Shown one piece after another: positions 41,771 through 53,289 of a DNA stretch of 64,000 bases. Position 1 is the first letter of the stretch, and the number at the start of each line of letters is the position of its first letter. Origin of the DNA: Prosapia bicincta (Eukaryota; Arthropoda; Insecta; Hemiptera; Cercopidae); contig JBAIZL010000002.1 of NCBI GenBank assembly GCA_036971475.1, forward strand, positions 45,587,729 to 45,651,728, given 5' to 3'. A program made the position numbers and the translations under genes. The notes below the pieces were generated by a model that made no database searches, was not told the DNA's origin, and saw only the letters and a list, made by a program, of their open reading frames with translations.

Positions 41771-43257
41771 CTGAAAACATAGACATTTGTAAGTTATTAA
41801 ATAACAAACAAATATTTGAAAAATATTAATATATTTCTCTTATATTGATTTATTTTAATTGCTAGCAAGAATTCTATTGTATTTTCTCTGCAAACTGGCA
41901 GTTTGAGATGTGTATATCTCTGCCATTTCAAGTGTAATGAAGAGGTATGATTTGAAAGTATAGTGCTTTTAATATTAAGAATATTTCAGAAAGACGTGTT
42001 GTGAAATTTTATCATTTTAATTCAGTACCAATTATTTCATAAGAGTTAGTAAGTTTACTTTTAAGAAGTAATATACAAACATTTTCTAAAAGTAAATTCC
42101 TACTAAGGTGAATGAAGGAAAATTGTCATTGTTTGCTTATTTCCAGTTTGTCTTTTATTTTAGTCTTTTCATTCATTTTCAACCCTAGAGTACTATTTAT
42201 AGGGGGTGTAATAACCATGGCAACAGTTTAAGGCTGTACAAATGCACAATGCAGATTTCGACGACAACCAGATGGTGGGGAAAAAATTCATATACATCTT
42301 TGAGAAGCATGACTCTAGGTATTGTAAAGTTGGCACAGTGCCAAAGATCGCTTGACTTCGAACATAAGGATTCTCAGTTCGAATCCTGATAGACCCTTGA
42401 ATTTTTATAATTAATTTATTGAATAAATATATGAAAAAACTTTATTAACATCAACTGTCATCCTCTATCAGTTTAAAAAGATGCATTTGAACTTGTTTGG
42501 ATGAATAAAAACGTATTTCACTAATGATTGAAAATTTGTACAGTATATATACATATATATATATATATATATCAGGAAAGTGTGAGTTAATAGAAGACTC
42601 TATTAAATATGACAATGATTTATCTTTGTTATTGCCATAAAAAAAAACTAGACTTACACAGCCAACAACTCTAATCTAGAAATTCTCCCCACTAACAAAA
42701 AAGGACCACATAGAGTAGATCATTAAAGTTTTTAAGGTTTGGGTTCCTAGTAACACCCAGAGATATAAGCTTTATCTAAAACAAGGGGTTAATAAAGAAC
42801 CTTTACACAATAGAACAATATGAGATTTACAAACATAGCTTACGCTCAACATACCAACAAAATAAAAACATTTTAAACCAACTGACCTGATGCAAATAAC
42901 ATACACTTTTTGATGAAACTATAGGTTATCTGTCTATAAAACCACAGTCACCTCTCTGCTTTCTCAAGCCCAACCCAGATACTAATGATGCACTTAGTGC
43001 AATAAAATTATATATATATACAGCACTAACAAAATACAGTATGTTTTACAGTTTTCTTTAAAAATGTTAAAATTTTAATAACAACCTTTTTAAAATATTA
43101 ATGAAAATTGAAACAAATGCTGTAAAATACACAAATGGCTGATTCTTTTAACAGTTAAAATTGCTCAACAACCACTAAGAATTAATAACAAGCACTTTCT
43201 TCAGTATGTTTAAATGAGAAAGTCACTACCATCATTACCATCAATAATATCATCATA

Positions 43258-43324
<67 letters not shown>

Positions 43325-44312
43325 ATGAGTATTTTGAAAACACATATATAAGTATACACATAATCGATACTCACATTCTAAAGTGTACCTATATAATGTC
43401 TTATACATTTAGTTTTGAATATCTGTAGTTTTGATTAAGAAACTATGACACTGAAAGTGTTAAAGAAAATGAATTGTTGATAGTGAGTTTGTGTTAAATT
43501 GTTACTTGGTTACTTTTACTTAACATAATTTGTAACAAAATTTACCATAACTATTAATAAAAACAAAGTTAAAGTGAGTAACAATTTTTGAAATAAATTA
43601 ACTTGGCAGGTATTATAAGCCATAGTGTATAGGTATTAGAAAATAATCTAATTTTTACTTTCATAAATTCAGTTATGGTTTTCAAATTTTCAACTACCTA
43701 CTATTTCAGCCTATCTAAATTTGAGCTACTGTTATTTTTCATGAATAATTTCTCATATAAAGTATGTTTCCTGTGATTCTATAATAAGTTCAATAGAATT
43801 CTAAGAATAATTATTATGATACATACACTCCTTCTACAACTACTGCTACTCCTGCAGGTTGCACAGCCTTCGTGACAGCAATTGCGATTTGTTTCGTTAG
43901 CCGCTCTTGTACTATACAAACATATAAGAAAAATTCATGAATACGAACATGTAGAACATGTACTAAAAACAGGCTACTATATATAATTTGATTATTATTT
44001 CAAAATTTGAAAAAAACTTTTTGGCTTTTCAATTTGAGGTATATACATATTTTCCTTGTTCAAAATTTTTGTCATTACATACTGACTTTTCATAAAAAAG
44101 AATAGTAATGTACAGTGCATTTAAAGATTTTCTGATACACAATGCCATAGTTTAACTTGAAATGCAAAGTTGAACCACAGTTCAAGTTAAGTTGTCATGA
44201 TGTGTAAATGAGGAGTTCTTGATAATGACAATACAACTAGTTGGCAAAAAACTTTAAACACAAACACACTGTATATTACTATATTGTTGGTTAATAAACA
44301 TTTCTATATAAC

Positions 44313-44357
<45 letters not shown>

Positions 44358-44670
44358 AATTTTTTTTGGACTTGATAGGAGACTGACAGACTTACCTAAA
44401 GGCAATAGTCCAAAACTGCAATCTCTTGGAAATAAGCACATATAAAACACTTAATACACTTTTATTTGAAATATTTCGATTTTTTTTCCTCTTTCTTGAC
44501 TGAAGAAGATCATGTTGATCGAAATATTTCAAATAAAAGTGTATTAAGTGTTTTATATGTGCTTATTTCCAAGAGATTGCAGTTTTGGACTATTGCCTTT
44601 AGGTAAGTCTATCAGTCTCCTATCAAGTCCAAAAAATTCCTAAATAAGCTTTAAGCTCTACTAGAACTAA

Positions 44671-44755
<85 letters not shown>

Positions 44756-45287
44756 TATGGTGATATGTTTTCTTGTATATATAGTTAATAAATTTAAAAT
44801 ATTTCAAACACAAGAATACTTTTAATGAATATATTTATTCAAAGCTTTTCGCCGATAAAAAAGTATCAGCATCTTCAGGAAAAATAATTATCTAATAAAA
44901 TACTTTTACAAAATTAAATCATATGTACTACAAAGAATCATATGTTTATAATTGAATTGTTTAATATTCCTGATGATGTTGGTACTGTTAGCCAACGAAA
45001 AGCTTTGAATTGTAAATTCAATTATAATTCTGGTATTTGTATTTTGACTAAGTTCTTTATTAATACACAAGAATACATATTGCGATATTTATATATATAT
45101 ATATGCAACTGAGGGTAATTTAAAAACAAGAATTATTTATTATTCAAAGCAGTTTGTTGGCAAACCATAGTGAGAAATTTAATTACAATATGTTTAAAAA
45201 ACAACATAATAATTTGATTTACAAAAATAATGATAATAAAGCAATATATAATTTATTAACTATATTGCAAGAAAACATATCACCATA

Positions 45288-45368
<81 letters not shown>

Positions 45369-45577
45369 TTTTGTTAATTGTAAACAGTTATTCCACCACT
45401 AAGTGCAATTATTTTTACCTTAAGTGATAAGGCACCTTTCGGTCACTTGAGCATTGTCGAATCACTAAATACATTTTCTCTATTTTACTGGTGTCATTCG
45501 GTACAGAAAAAATAGAGAAAATTAATTTAGTGATTCGACAATGCTCAAGTGACCGAAAGGTGCCTCATTACTTAATC

Positions 45578-45635
<58 letters not shown>

Positions 45636-47650
45636 TACAACAACTTCTGTTATGAATAGGTGAGATATGTGTATTAGATAAATTGATTATTTAAGAACTG
45701 ATAAACTGATAAATACATCAATAACTATTTGCTTTAAATTCTTTGTATATTTGGTTAAAAGAAACTGTCAGATTTATACTTAATAATGTGTTGAGGCTGA
45801 GTTTTCGTATTATAATATAAAGTTTACAAAATGATAATACTGTAGTTTTAACAAAAATAAGAACAAAAAATTACATATATAGGGGTGATGTTTGTATTAC
45901 TGGACACTCCACTTTATCCTTCAGATAGAGTTTCTCCTGTTTCTTGATAGAATTTATGTAAATGAGCCATGTCCTAGTACTATATCCTACGTCATGGTAC
46001 ATAGTACTATACCCTACATCCTAATTTGTAAACATAGTAGAGTTTTATGATTTTTCCTGCTAGTCAACTTAGATTTGTGTATAACCAAGGTTTATTATGC
46101 ATGTACTGCTTATTTCCATCATTTTGCATCTATTGTCCAGCTCATGTTGGGGAGTAGAATCGAACTATTTTTTATATGAACTCTAATTCAATACACAGTA
46201 GAAAATAGTATATTTTAATTCACTGCATTTATTTTAGAGTATAAAATATACAACTGTCAACAAGATTAAACTCTTGGGTATATTTTAATAACCATGTCAT
46301 TATTATTACAGGGTCCTTTATGTATTAGTTACTTTTGATTACTTTTTGTGGTATTGAGGTTATTGTCAATAGTTTTATTTCAAAACAAAAATGAATAAAA
46401 AGAACAATAACGACTACGTTAAAACATTTTGGATTAAAATATTTGTTTTTGTAATGATTAAAAAAAAATATTACTACTGTAATAACTCTATAAAACTTAC
46501 CTTGAAGTCTTCGGCTATAAATTTCAACAATTCTGAAACAAAAACATTTCAAATATTGAGGGATGCAGAGAAAATTTATAATTACATAATAGCATAATAA
46601 AAGAAGTAATTTTAAAAAGAGTAAATTTTTAAAAACAGAAATTAATTTTTTTTACAAATTAGAAAATTAGAAATAAAAAAAAATATTATTTGTTTCTAAC
46701 TTTAATTTGAGCTTTTAATTTACACTTAATCATACATTTATGTTTAATATTTCCAAAGTTTAAAATATTAATATGTAATTATATTTACACTTTCGATATT
46801 CATTTACTACAGTAGTTCATTTATGATGGTAGTAATTGTTACTACAAACATTTGCACACAGGAGCATTTATTTTTTGTCAACAGGAGAAAGTCTATTTTG
46901 GAGATTTATTCCATTAAAAACTCACACTATAACTGATCTCTTAGTTATTTTAGGATAGGATGGGAATGAAGTTTGGGGGTTTTTAGGATAAATATATGAG
47001 GTGGTTTTCACAGTTTTTATAATAGTTACGTCAAACATTTGTAGAATTACTTATACAAAATAATTGGGTGTTAAGTATGTATATTGAGAATAACTGAAAA
47101 TGTTTGCATATTTTGCTCAGTTGTGAGGAGTCTGTTATTTTTATTTAGCTTGTGCAGAATTTGTAAGTTTAATGATATGTTTGCTTAGTTGTGGTTAGAT
47201 ATGGGCATGAGGTGGTATAAGATGCATTTATCGAAATGGTCGTCTTCATTTCAATAAAAAGTAAGTGTTCCTATGAGCAAGAGTTTATTTTAAGAATCTG
47301 ATAATACTAATGATGTTTAAAGATATTTCTTGTACTTATTTTTAAAGTAATATATTTATTAAAAGCAACCAGTTAGAAATTTTCTTATTGTAGAATAAAA
47401 AAAAGGTATATAAAAAAAGAAAATATAGAACTGTTTGGCACACTTTTGTAATTCCACTATGAATAAATATGCTCTTGATTTTACCTTGCCAATTTGCTGA
47501 GCCCAAGAATCTTCTTGTTAGGCAAATAACCAATAGAAACCTTGCCATAAAAAGGTACCAAATGGTGTTCACACATGGAGAACATTTCAATATCCTTGAC
47601 TACTACCATTTCGTCATGATCTTCATCAAATACTGCATCGTTCAAAACAT
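41641..47650 (-). CDS. GCH1: GTP cyclohydrolase I, four C-terminal exons
   Basis: Converts GTP to 7,8-dihydroneopterin triphosphate, the first and rate-limiting step of tetrahydrobiopterin synthesis; in arthropods this feeds aromatic amino-acid hydroxylases and pteridine pigments. The enzyme is a cytosolic decamer. Four exons (47650-47485, 46532-46501, 43911-43827, 41770-41641) join with phases 1-2-1-2 and encode 137 residues to the stop. Visible: [26 protein letters not shown] (zinc Cys and His, catalytic His pair), [29 protein letters not shown] (substrate Gln/Glu region), [14 protein letters not shown] (second zinc Cys) and [14 protein letters not shown] at the C terminus. About 110 N-terminal residues are missing, including GLLKTPWRA. 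No frameshift or lost catalytic residue, so it looks functional. Confidence 0.96.
42318..42396 (+). repeat. tRNA-like sequence, SINE head candidate
   Basis: GTTGGCACAGTGCC resembles a Pol III A box and GTTCGAATCC (42377-42386) is an almost perfect B box, 48 bp apart. TCAG/CTGA can form a T stem. The acceptor and anticodon stems do not pair properly, so it is not a functional tRNA; a SINE head or tRNA pseudogene is more likely. Lies in the intron before the last GCH1 exon, opposite strand. Confidence 0.55.
42635..42905 (+). pseudogene. Penelope-like element 3' fragment
   Basis: Plus-strand [14 protein letters not shown] near 42675, then after a small insertion [10 protein letters not shown] near 42805, matching the region just after the GIY-YIG core in lineages G and E (LEILHINKKGP, LEQYEVYKN). 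The motif itself is missing. Followed by TCTCAAGCCCAACCC and TGCACTTAGTGCAATAAAAT, the latter shared with hairpin family B. Confidence 0.65.
43259..43324. repeat. (ATC)n trinucleotide repeat
   Basis: About 21 ATC units in a GCH1 intron; the only long trinucleotide array in the window. Confidence 0.95.
43827..43911 (-). CDS. GCH1: GCH1 85-bp exon
   Basis: Acceptor tttgtatag, a short tract. Completes Val, then [20 protein letters not shown] and VAVVVEG plus GT; donor gtatgt. Choosing this donor rather than the gt two bases earlier is required by phase and yields the arthropod-type VEGVH junction. Confidence 0.94.
44315..44751. repeat. Hairpin family D bracketed by two (TA)n tracts, copy 2
   Basis: (TA)n at 44315-44355 and 44673-44751. 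Arms of about 140 bp: GACTGACAGACTTACCTAAA and CTTGGAAATAAGCACATATA on the left; TATATGTGCTTATTTCCAAG and GGTAAGTCTATCAGTCTCCT on the right. At the centre CTGAAGA (44500-44506), A, GATC, ATGTT, GATC, GAAATATTTC. Better preserved than the copy at 34 kb. Confidence 0.9.
44838..44884 (-). repeat. Repeat family I, minus copy, with hammerhead-like motif
   Basis: Minus strand: CTGAAGA, T, a 7-bp helix GCTGATA...TATCGGC, GAAA, AGCTTTGAAT. Confidence 0.72.
44964..45090 (+). repeat. Repeat family I, plus copy, with hammerhead-like motif
   Basis: CTGATGA at 44970-44976, T, GTTGG...CCAAC, GAAA, AGCTTTGAAT. GAAT pairs with ATTC before CTGATGA. Followed by TCTGGTATTTGTATTTTGAC and a short TA tract at 45090. 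Forms an inverted pair with the minus copy at 44.85 kb. Confidence 0.75.
45291..45632. repeat. Hairpin family B between two (TA)n tracts, copy 2
   Basis: (TA)n at 45291-45364 and 45583-45632. Between them arms of about 75 bp: CCACTAAGTGCAATTATTTT, TAAGGCACCTTTCGGTCACT, GAGCATTGTCGAATCACTAA on the left; TTAGTGATTCGACAATGCTC and AAGTGACCGAAAGGTGCCTC on the right. The centre has an AATAGAGAAAA inverted pair. Confidence 0.9.
45640..46495. other. GCH1 intron DNA, nothing recognised
   Basis: AT-rich; a small ACTATACCCTACAT-type tandem duplication near 45985-46020 is visible. Confidence 0.4.
46501..46532 (-). CDS. GCH1: GCH1 32-bp microexon
   Basis: Acceptor ttttgtttcag. Completes Arg, then [10 protein letters not shown] and the first base of Val; donor gtaagt. 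Same size and content as the corresponding vertebrate exon. Confidence 0.95.
46850..47330 (-). pseudogene. Old PLE lineage A copy in a GCH1 intron
   Basis: Very diverged minus-strand sequence. CTCACACTATAACTGATC, TAGGATAGGATGGGAATGAA and GTATGTATATTGAGAATAAC parallel 1000-1140 of the first copy; an AAAAAGTAAGTGTTCCTATG remnant of a second arm lies at 47260. No frame survives. The right end is about 150 bp from the zinc-motif exon. Confidence 0.5.
47485..47650 (-). CDS. GCH1: GCH1 exon (zinc and catalytic motif)
   Basis: Acceptor ttttttatcacag. The first two bases AT complete an Asp codon (phase 1), then [40 protein letters not shown] and ending SKLA plus AG of an Arg codon, donor gtaaaa. Its 166 bp equal the sum of two human exons as remembered (110 and 56 bp), so one intron is absent here. 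Confidence 0.95.
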
Positions 47651-48940
47651 CTGTGATAAAAAAAATAAAGTTCTTTATATTATAAAGAATAGTTTTACCA
47701 ATTTTTTTAAAAGTAAATAATTTTGACAGTTTACTATTGATTTTAAATAAAAACGACTTTTGAGCTTTGTTTAGCTAATGTAAATTATGAATCATAGTTT
47801 AAAACAAATGTTTTTAAGGCCTATATCACTAAACACTATAAAAAATGTTTTAAGATATAAAAAAACACTGATAGTAAATATTAAATGGAACTAAAAACAT
47901 AGTTCTAAAATAATTGTAAGTTATTACTATAGATAACGTATTTATTTAAAACTTTTTATTAAAAATTATAAACACTTTTTAAATCAGTTTTGTTTTAAAA
48001 CTATATATAATAGCGAACAAAGTCTTTGTATGGTTTTTTAAAGGTAAAACTATCTAAATTGTAATGAACATTTTACTTTCTCCAAAAAAAAACCAACAAA
48101 ATGTAAAATACATATATAAATTTTGAACTAAAATATAAAAAAAATCAAATTGAAAAGTATTTTAAAAACACATAAATTAATATGGAAGAAGGTAACTGAT
48201 TTTTAGCATTGCCCCCATTGGTTCAAATATTCTTCCTTTAGTGCTAATTGGTTTTTAATACTTGATGCTTTTAAAGTGTTTAAAAAAGTAAATTAAACAA
48301 AAACTGTTGTGAGATATGAACAAACTAGTGTATTGTAAAGTTGATAAAAACATATATTAACTCTCTTGACATATCTGTCACATCCTTTCACATTAATCAT
48401 ACTAAAAGCTTTGCTTTCTTCTTTGTTCTCTCACATTTCTTTGCCAAGAGTAGGATGATACCAGAAAAAACTGCTACCAAAAAAATATTAATAATAATTT
48501 CTCTACCCTGAAACTATTAAATTTATTATTTACATAAATATAATAGATTGTAAAATGGAATAAAATTAAGGAGAAATGTCATTTATTAAGTCATAAATAA
48601 ATTATATACTTTTATTTAAAATTTAAAGTTTTCTATATCAACTCAAAATCTATTTAGAAACAAATAATTTTTTTCCATTATGACTCAATAATTGTGTTTG
48701 AAACATTATCACAAATATTTGTTTGGTACTGTAACTCACCTATTAATTATTATGGCAGTCGTTTTTTTTAATTTATATCATATTTAAATATACTTAATTT
48801 TTATATGAATGTACTTTTAGTTAGTAATGATTATCTGCTAGAAATATAATTATATTGTTACATATAAAACTGAATGATTATAATGGTCAACAAATACATC
48901 TAAAGTTCCTTGTTGCAATCATCTTGAATTCACTGAATAA
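47651..48940. other. Upstream of the last-found GCH1 exon, nothing recognised
   Basis: Expected to be GCH1 intron 1. AT-rich, no exon with the GLLKTPWRA or MQFFTKGYQ-type motif was seen. Confidence 0.45.
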
Positions 48941-48942
48941 AT

Positions 48943-49018
48943 CATGAGTAATTATTGAGTAACTGAGTGAAAACTTTTAAGTTAAAAGTTTTTCAATCAG
49001 TTACTCAATAATTACTTA
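48943..49018. repeat. Small near-perfect palindrome
   Basis: Arms of about 37 bp: CATGAGTAATTATTGAGTAA, CTGAGTGAAAACTTTTAA and their complements ending TAATTACTTATG, around GTTAAAAG. No recognised family. Confidence 0.8.
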
Positions 49019-49029
49019 TGAAATATATC

Positions 49030-49944
49030 TATATGTATATACAGTATACACATAAGCATGTACACACATATGTGTGTGTACCTGTATATATGGCAGGGAG
49101 AGCAGAAGAAACTAAATCCACAAGAAGAAAGTAAATCCAGGTTGCAAAGGATATAAAAGTTAACAAAATAACTTTTATAATCATGTAATTTCCTATCCTG
49201 TATAAGATCTAAGTGACAGGTTCTCCAATCACCTGATTTTCATAATTCACCTAATAATTTCTTGTTACAACTGTTTTCCATTTCATTTAGATCAGAGGAC
49301 CATTTATTAATTAAAGAGGCAAATTGTTGTAGAACCAAAACCTTGTATTCTCTCAAAATAACACTTGTTATTGAATGTTAATTTAAAATGATTATTAATC
49401 TTTTTGTAATATTAAGGATGAAAAAAAAACAAGAGTAAAAAAGCTGACTTAGAATTTTAAACAAATATATGAACGGAAATTAACTAAACTGCGTAAACAT
49501 TCAAGAGAAAGAATCTCTCAACAGTTCAGAAGGAACTACAAAGCATAGAACTTTGATCATTGAGGGATAAAGGCTCCGCCCAACTTCTATTGCCACCCTG
49601 CATGCAAGTGACACCCACGTTAACTGTTAAATAATATAATCAAAGTAAAGAGAGAACGATTTTAAATGGAAAAGTTTGAGTAGGCATAATTCAATTTATA
49701 CAAAACGTAATTAGATTAATTTTATAAAGCATCAAGATGAGGTTTTTTTACATTAGAAAATTAATAGTTTTCCTTCTAGCTTATGCGATATAGCTCTAAG
49801 AAAATATTTGTAAATTTGATACAATCACATAAATACACTTTACAGGTAAGTTTACATTTTATAAACGTAATGAGTTTTTTAAAGTTCTTGTTATACCATA
49901 AAATTAAGATACAAAAAAAAACCTATGAAATTTTGGCGTATATG
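49030..49944. other. AT-rich DNA, nothing recognised
   Basis: No gene or repeat identified. Confidence 0.4.
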
Positions 49945-50154
49945 TATATATATACATGGGCGCCGACTTTCAAAAAACTTTGGGGGGCTCGGGGCTCAAT
50001 TATTCTGGGAAATTCGAGGCCCCAGAAAATTTTAAAATTTCAAGAACTCTTAGAACCATTTTTAGACTATCTTTTGCACTTGCCAAAAGATTATTAACCT
50101 AGTTGTTTTTGACTTGTTTATCTTGAGGTTTTTATAAACAATGATACTTATTTG

Positions 50155-50270
50155 AATCACTTGGCAAAAAACTACTACTTACTGTATTGTGTACAATACT
50201 ACTCGTCTGATGAATAATACAGTAAGTAGTGGTTTTTTGCCAAGTGATTGATATAAGTATCATTGATTAT
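50155..50270. repeat. Hairpin of PLE lineage F ends
   Basis: ATCACTTGGCAAAAAACTAC and ACTTACTGTATTG on the left, AATACAGTAAGTAGTGGTTT and TTTGCCAAGTGATTGATATA on the right. Outer bases AATGATACTTATTTGAATCA and ATATAAGTATCATTGATTAT are also inverted. Same ends as the element at 13.0 kb. CTGATGA occurs at 50208-50214, without a following GAAA. Confidence 0.85.
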
Positions 50271-50317
50271 TAACCTTTTCGCTGGCGCTCTTTGTGTTAC
50301 GAAACCTGGCACGTAGC

Positions 50318-50526
50318 TGCCCGTGACGGCAAATAAGCGTCGCCTGTGCTACGCCCACAATTTTAAAATATACCAAAAAAAATAAATTTTTTTCGAGAAA
50401 CAAAAAGTTTATAATCGTGTTCTACACACAAAAATTCTATAATTTGGTGAAAAAAGTACCTAAAAAGAGTACTTACGATAACGGCATAGTATATCTGGCC
50501 CGTGACGGCAAATAAGCGTCGCCCGT
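50318..50526 (+). repeat. Direct repeat pair GCCCGTGACGGCAAATAAGC
   Basis: The same 25-26 bases occur at about 50320 and 50499, each followed by GTCGCC and a short GTGCTACG- or GTGCCATT-like tail. Much more GC-rich than the surroundings, flanking about 150 bp of A-rich DNA. Confidence 0.75.
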
Positions 50527-51123
50527 GCCATTATTAATTTTTTCATTACAAAAATGGAGTATGAAAAAAATAATGTCATTCGTGTTCAGGACTTAGAAAT
50601 ATATACTAAATATATATATATATATAAACCACAGAGCTAAATCTTCAAATACAATAAAATGTGTTTAGATGTTGATAAAAGAAAAACAAATAAAAAAAAA
50701 AATCAAGAATCTACTTTTTGTTGAGCGTTTAAAATTTGTTTGAAGGCGTTTATTTTAATTATAAATAACAAAATTCTGAAATAAGCAGTTACGTAAAAAC
50801 TAAATTATATTACATACTGCATGAAACTTCATTGTCTATAACAAAATCTTAAAATAAAAAATCACATGACAATAGAGCTACGAGTTTCGGTGTTTCTTTT
50901 ATAATGCTTTTACTAACTAACCATCAATTGTAAACACGTTTTATGAAAATGTTACTTAATAAATTAAAGATGTCAAGAATATTCTACTGTAATTTAAAAC
51001 ACTTTCCTTTTCCAGATAATTCATAGATGCTTTAATCTTTTGAAATTTTGGGGGAGCTGTGCCCACCCAATGTTTTTTGGGGGGGGGGCTTGAGCCCACC
51101 CAGGCCTTATGGAGTCGGCGCCC

Positions 51124-51126
<3 letters not shown>

Positions 51127-51178
<52 letters not shown>
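51127..51178. repeat. (TA)n microsatellite
   Basis: Directly abuts the CATGGGCGCC end. Confidence 0.95.
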
Positions 51179-51182
<4 letters not shown>

Positions 51183-51239
51183 CGAAAATCATTAAGTTAA
51201 GAAGGCTGTTGGTAAAATTATTTGAATTTGTGAAATATC

Positions 51240-52310
51240 CCTAGCTAGCGCTAGTCTATTGTTACATCTATCGGCCGAAATAAGTTACTGCACACACACC
51301 TGCAAATCATAAATAAAAATAATTCGAAAGGGGTTCATTGTATGTAAACCAAGACGTGCCTCGTTCATGGGAGAGAAGCTTTACCTAGACATCCACGGAC
51401 CAGGGAGATTTATGACTAGGAATCCCTGATAATACAGAAAAACACATGCACCTGTGGGAAAGTTCAACAAATTCCCACGAAGGCCAAGGGAAGGTGTGAG
51501 GGAAGCGTCAAAATTTCATAGGCTAGCCAGAGTTTAAAAGCATAAGGGAGCCAATCAAATTTGAAGAGGGGATGAAACACAAACGGATTCGATCCAAGAG
51601 GATGTTCAGGAAAAACAGTCAATTTTCAGTACTCGAAAGGGTCAAGTGGTAGGACTCGAGGAGAAGTAATGTTCAGATTTTAGTAAGAAGTATCAAATTC
51701 AAACAAGTAACGTGGAAATTTAAAGTAAGGGAGATTATTAAATAGAAAGTGAAGTATAAAGAGGGAGATTAAAGGGTAACAAGTGAGATTAAAAAACAAG
51801 GGAGTGATTAATAAAGTCAGTTACGAAGTAGAAGCATTTTGAGAAATTAAGAAAAGTGAAATGATAGGAAGTATTACTAAGTGAATTTGTGTCAAGTGAA
51901 GTAAAACAAGGAACCACGCAAGTAATAAACAATACATTTATTTTAACTTAAAGCCAACTCTTTAAAACCAAACATTTAAGAACATTTAAACTTTTATAAA
52001 TTCATTAAAAAGTCATAGTTAACTGAAATATAAAATTTATCAAACCAAGTGCAGTAACTTATACACGCCCTTAGATAGCCAAAAGTAAATTTAGAATTAT
52101 AAAAAAAAAATCAATAGTAAAATAAGAGTCTTGATGCCTATCGGCAAAAATTAGAGTTAGTAAGAGAATTATATGAACTACCTGTAAATGCAATATTGAT
52201 CTCAGGATAAAATAAAACTGTAATTATAAAAGCAAGTAGCGGGATTATTAATTTAATTTCCTAGAGGCTACAGTTAAAATTTAGTTATTAAGAGGGTGTG
52301 TTAAGAATCT
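51240..52310. other. GC-richer unclassified DNA
   Basis: Purine-rich plus strand with GGGAGATTA-type pieces at 51728-51800. Composition and style resemble the region upstream of repeat K copy 2, so a retroelement LTR is possible, but no alignment could be made. Confidence 0.35.
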
Positions 52311-52314
52311 TATG

Positions 52315-52385
52315 CACACACACACACACACACACACTCTCTCTCTCTACCTTCCTCCCTCCCCCCCTCTCTCTCTCTTTCTTCT
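52315..52385. repeat. (CA)n-(CT)n compound tract
   Basis: CA units followed by C/T-rich units and CTTCCTCCCTCCCCCCC-like sequence. Confidence 0.9.
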
Positions 52386-52864
52386 CTGCGCCCCCTTAAA
52401 TCAAGTAACGTTTAAGCAACATTGTAGTTCAGTAGGAACCATCCAAGGTTAAGATTGACTAATTTAAATCCCACTCCTTTAAAAGCAAAAAGGAATTACG
52501 ATATCATTAAATCTTCTGGGATTTTTAGAGGACATTACATATCGAAAAAAGCTACTGATAGAGGGTTGTAGGGAGTGTATTACGGGAATGATTGGAGGTA
52601 GAAATATATGAAACCTGATGACTACTTGACTATGAAGAAACTGTAACTAGGGTTTAAACTTGTATACCTGAAATAATGACGATCTATTCAAAATTCTAAC
52701 GAGGAGATAATTAATAATTAACCTTATTAATTTATTTGGCCTCAAATAATACACTGGCTACTGCGAAAAGAATTAGAAAGAAAACTCTAAATAGAAGTGC
52801 ATTTATTAGTTTGACCATTATTTGCAGAAGCCGGCTATAGAAACTGGCTATTATTAACTGTACA

Positions 52865-53215
52865 GCTACAAATACTCTTAGATACACGGACGGTACTGTA
52901 CTTGTGAATACATTGGCGAACTTGCAAGGACTTCCGGACTGGGTGACAGACAAGAATTGGAGAGATGGGGTTCCAGTTAAACATCAGGAAGACAAAGTGG
53001 GTGATGGTAAGCAGACAAAAGGAGGTGCTTGGTAGTTTAGAATATGACGGAAACCCCATAGGACGCGTCCAACATTACACGTATTTGGGATGCATACTCA
53101 ATGGAAATTGGGACACCACACAAGGAATAAAGTCCTAAATAGAACAAGCTCGAGGGAAGTCGATTTTGAAGTTCGAGGCGCCTTTTATTAAAATGAAGGC
53201 CAAATTATGCAGCCG
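52865..53215 (+). pseudogene. LINE reverse transcriptase remnant
   Basis: Plus strand YTDGTVLVNTLANLQ near 52880 corresponds to the YADDTVLLA catalytic motif with the aspartates changed. Then in another frame LERWGFQLNIRKTKWVMVSR near 52945, IGRVQHYTYLGCILNGNWDT near 53060, and IEQARGKSILKF near 53135, the typical RT palm/thumb layout of non-LTR elements (LNIKKTK, FKYLG, IKSRI.QAR). Stops and a frameshift are present. The clade cannot be decided. Confidence 0.82.
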
Positions 53216-53289
53216 TGATATTGATATACCCGTATGCATATTTCTTTGGTTGACAAAATCCGAAACACAGCAATACTCAATCAGCTGAA

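Larger units (their letters stand above)
49945..51135. mobile_element. Candidate element with inverted CATGGGCGCCGACT ends
   Basis: TATATACATGGGCGCCGACT at the left end (49951-49970) and its complement at the right (AGTCGGCGCCCATGTATATA, 51111-51130). Inside each end a G-rich GGGGGGCTCGGGGCTC or GGGTGGGCTCAAGCCCC follows, in inward orientation. Both abut TA repeats. The interior holds a family F hairpin and two GTGACGGCAAATAAGCGTCG repeats but no coding frame. Either one non-autonomous DNA element or two independent insertions of one family in opposite directions. Confidence 0.5.

Noticed and set aside
42318..42396. Functional tRNA gene
   Set aside because: Only the T arm and boxes A/B are plausible; acceptor and anticodon stems do not pair.
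50208..50214. CTGATGA in the lineage F hairpin as a hammerhead
   Set aside because: No GAAA or second helix strand follows at the right distance.
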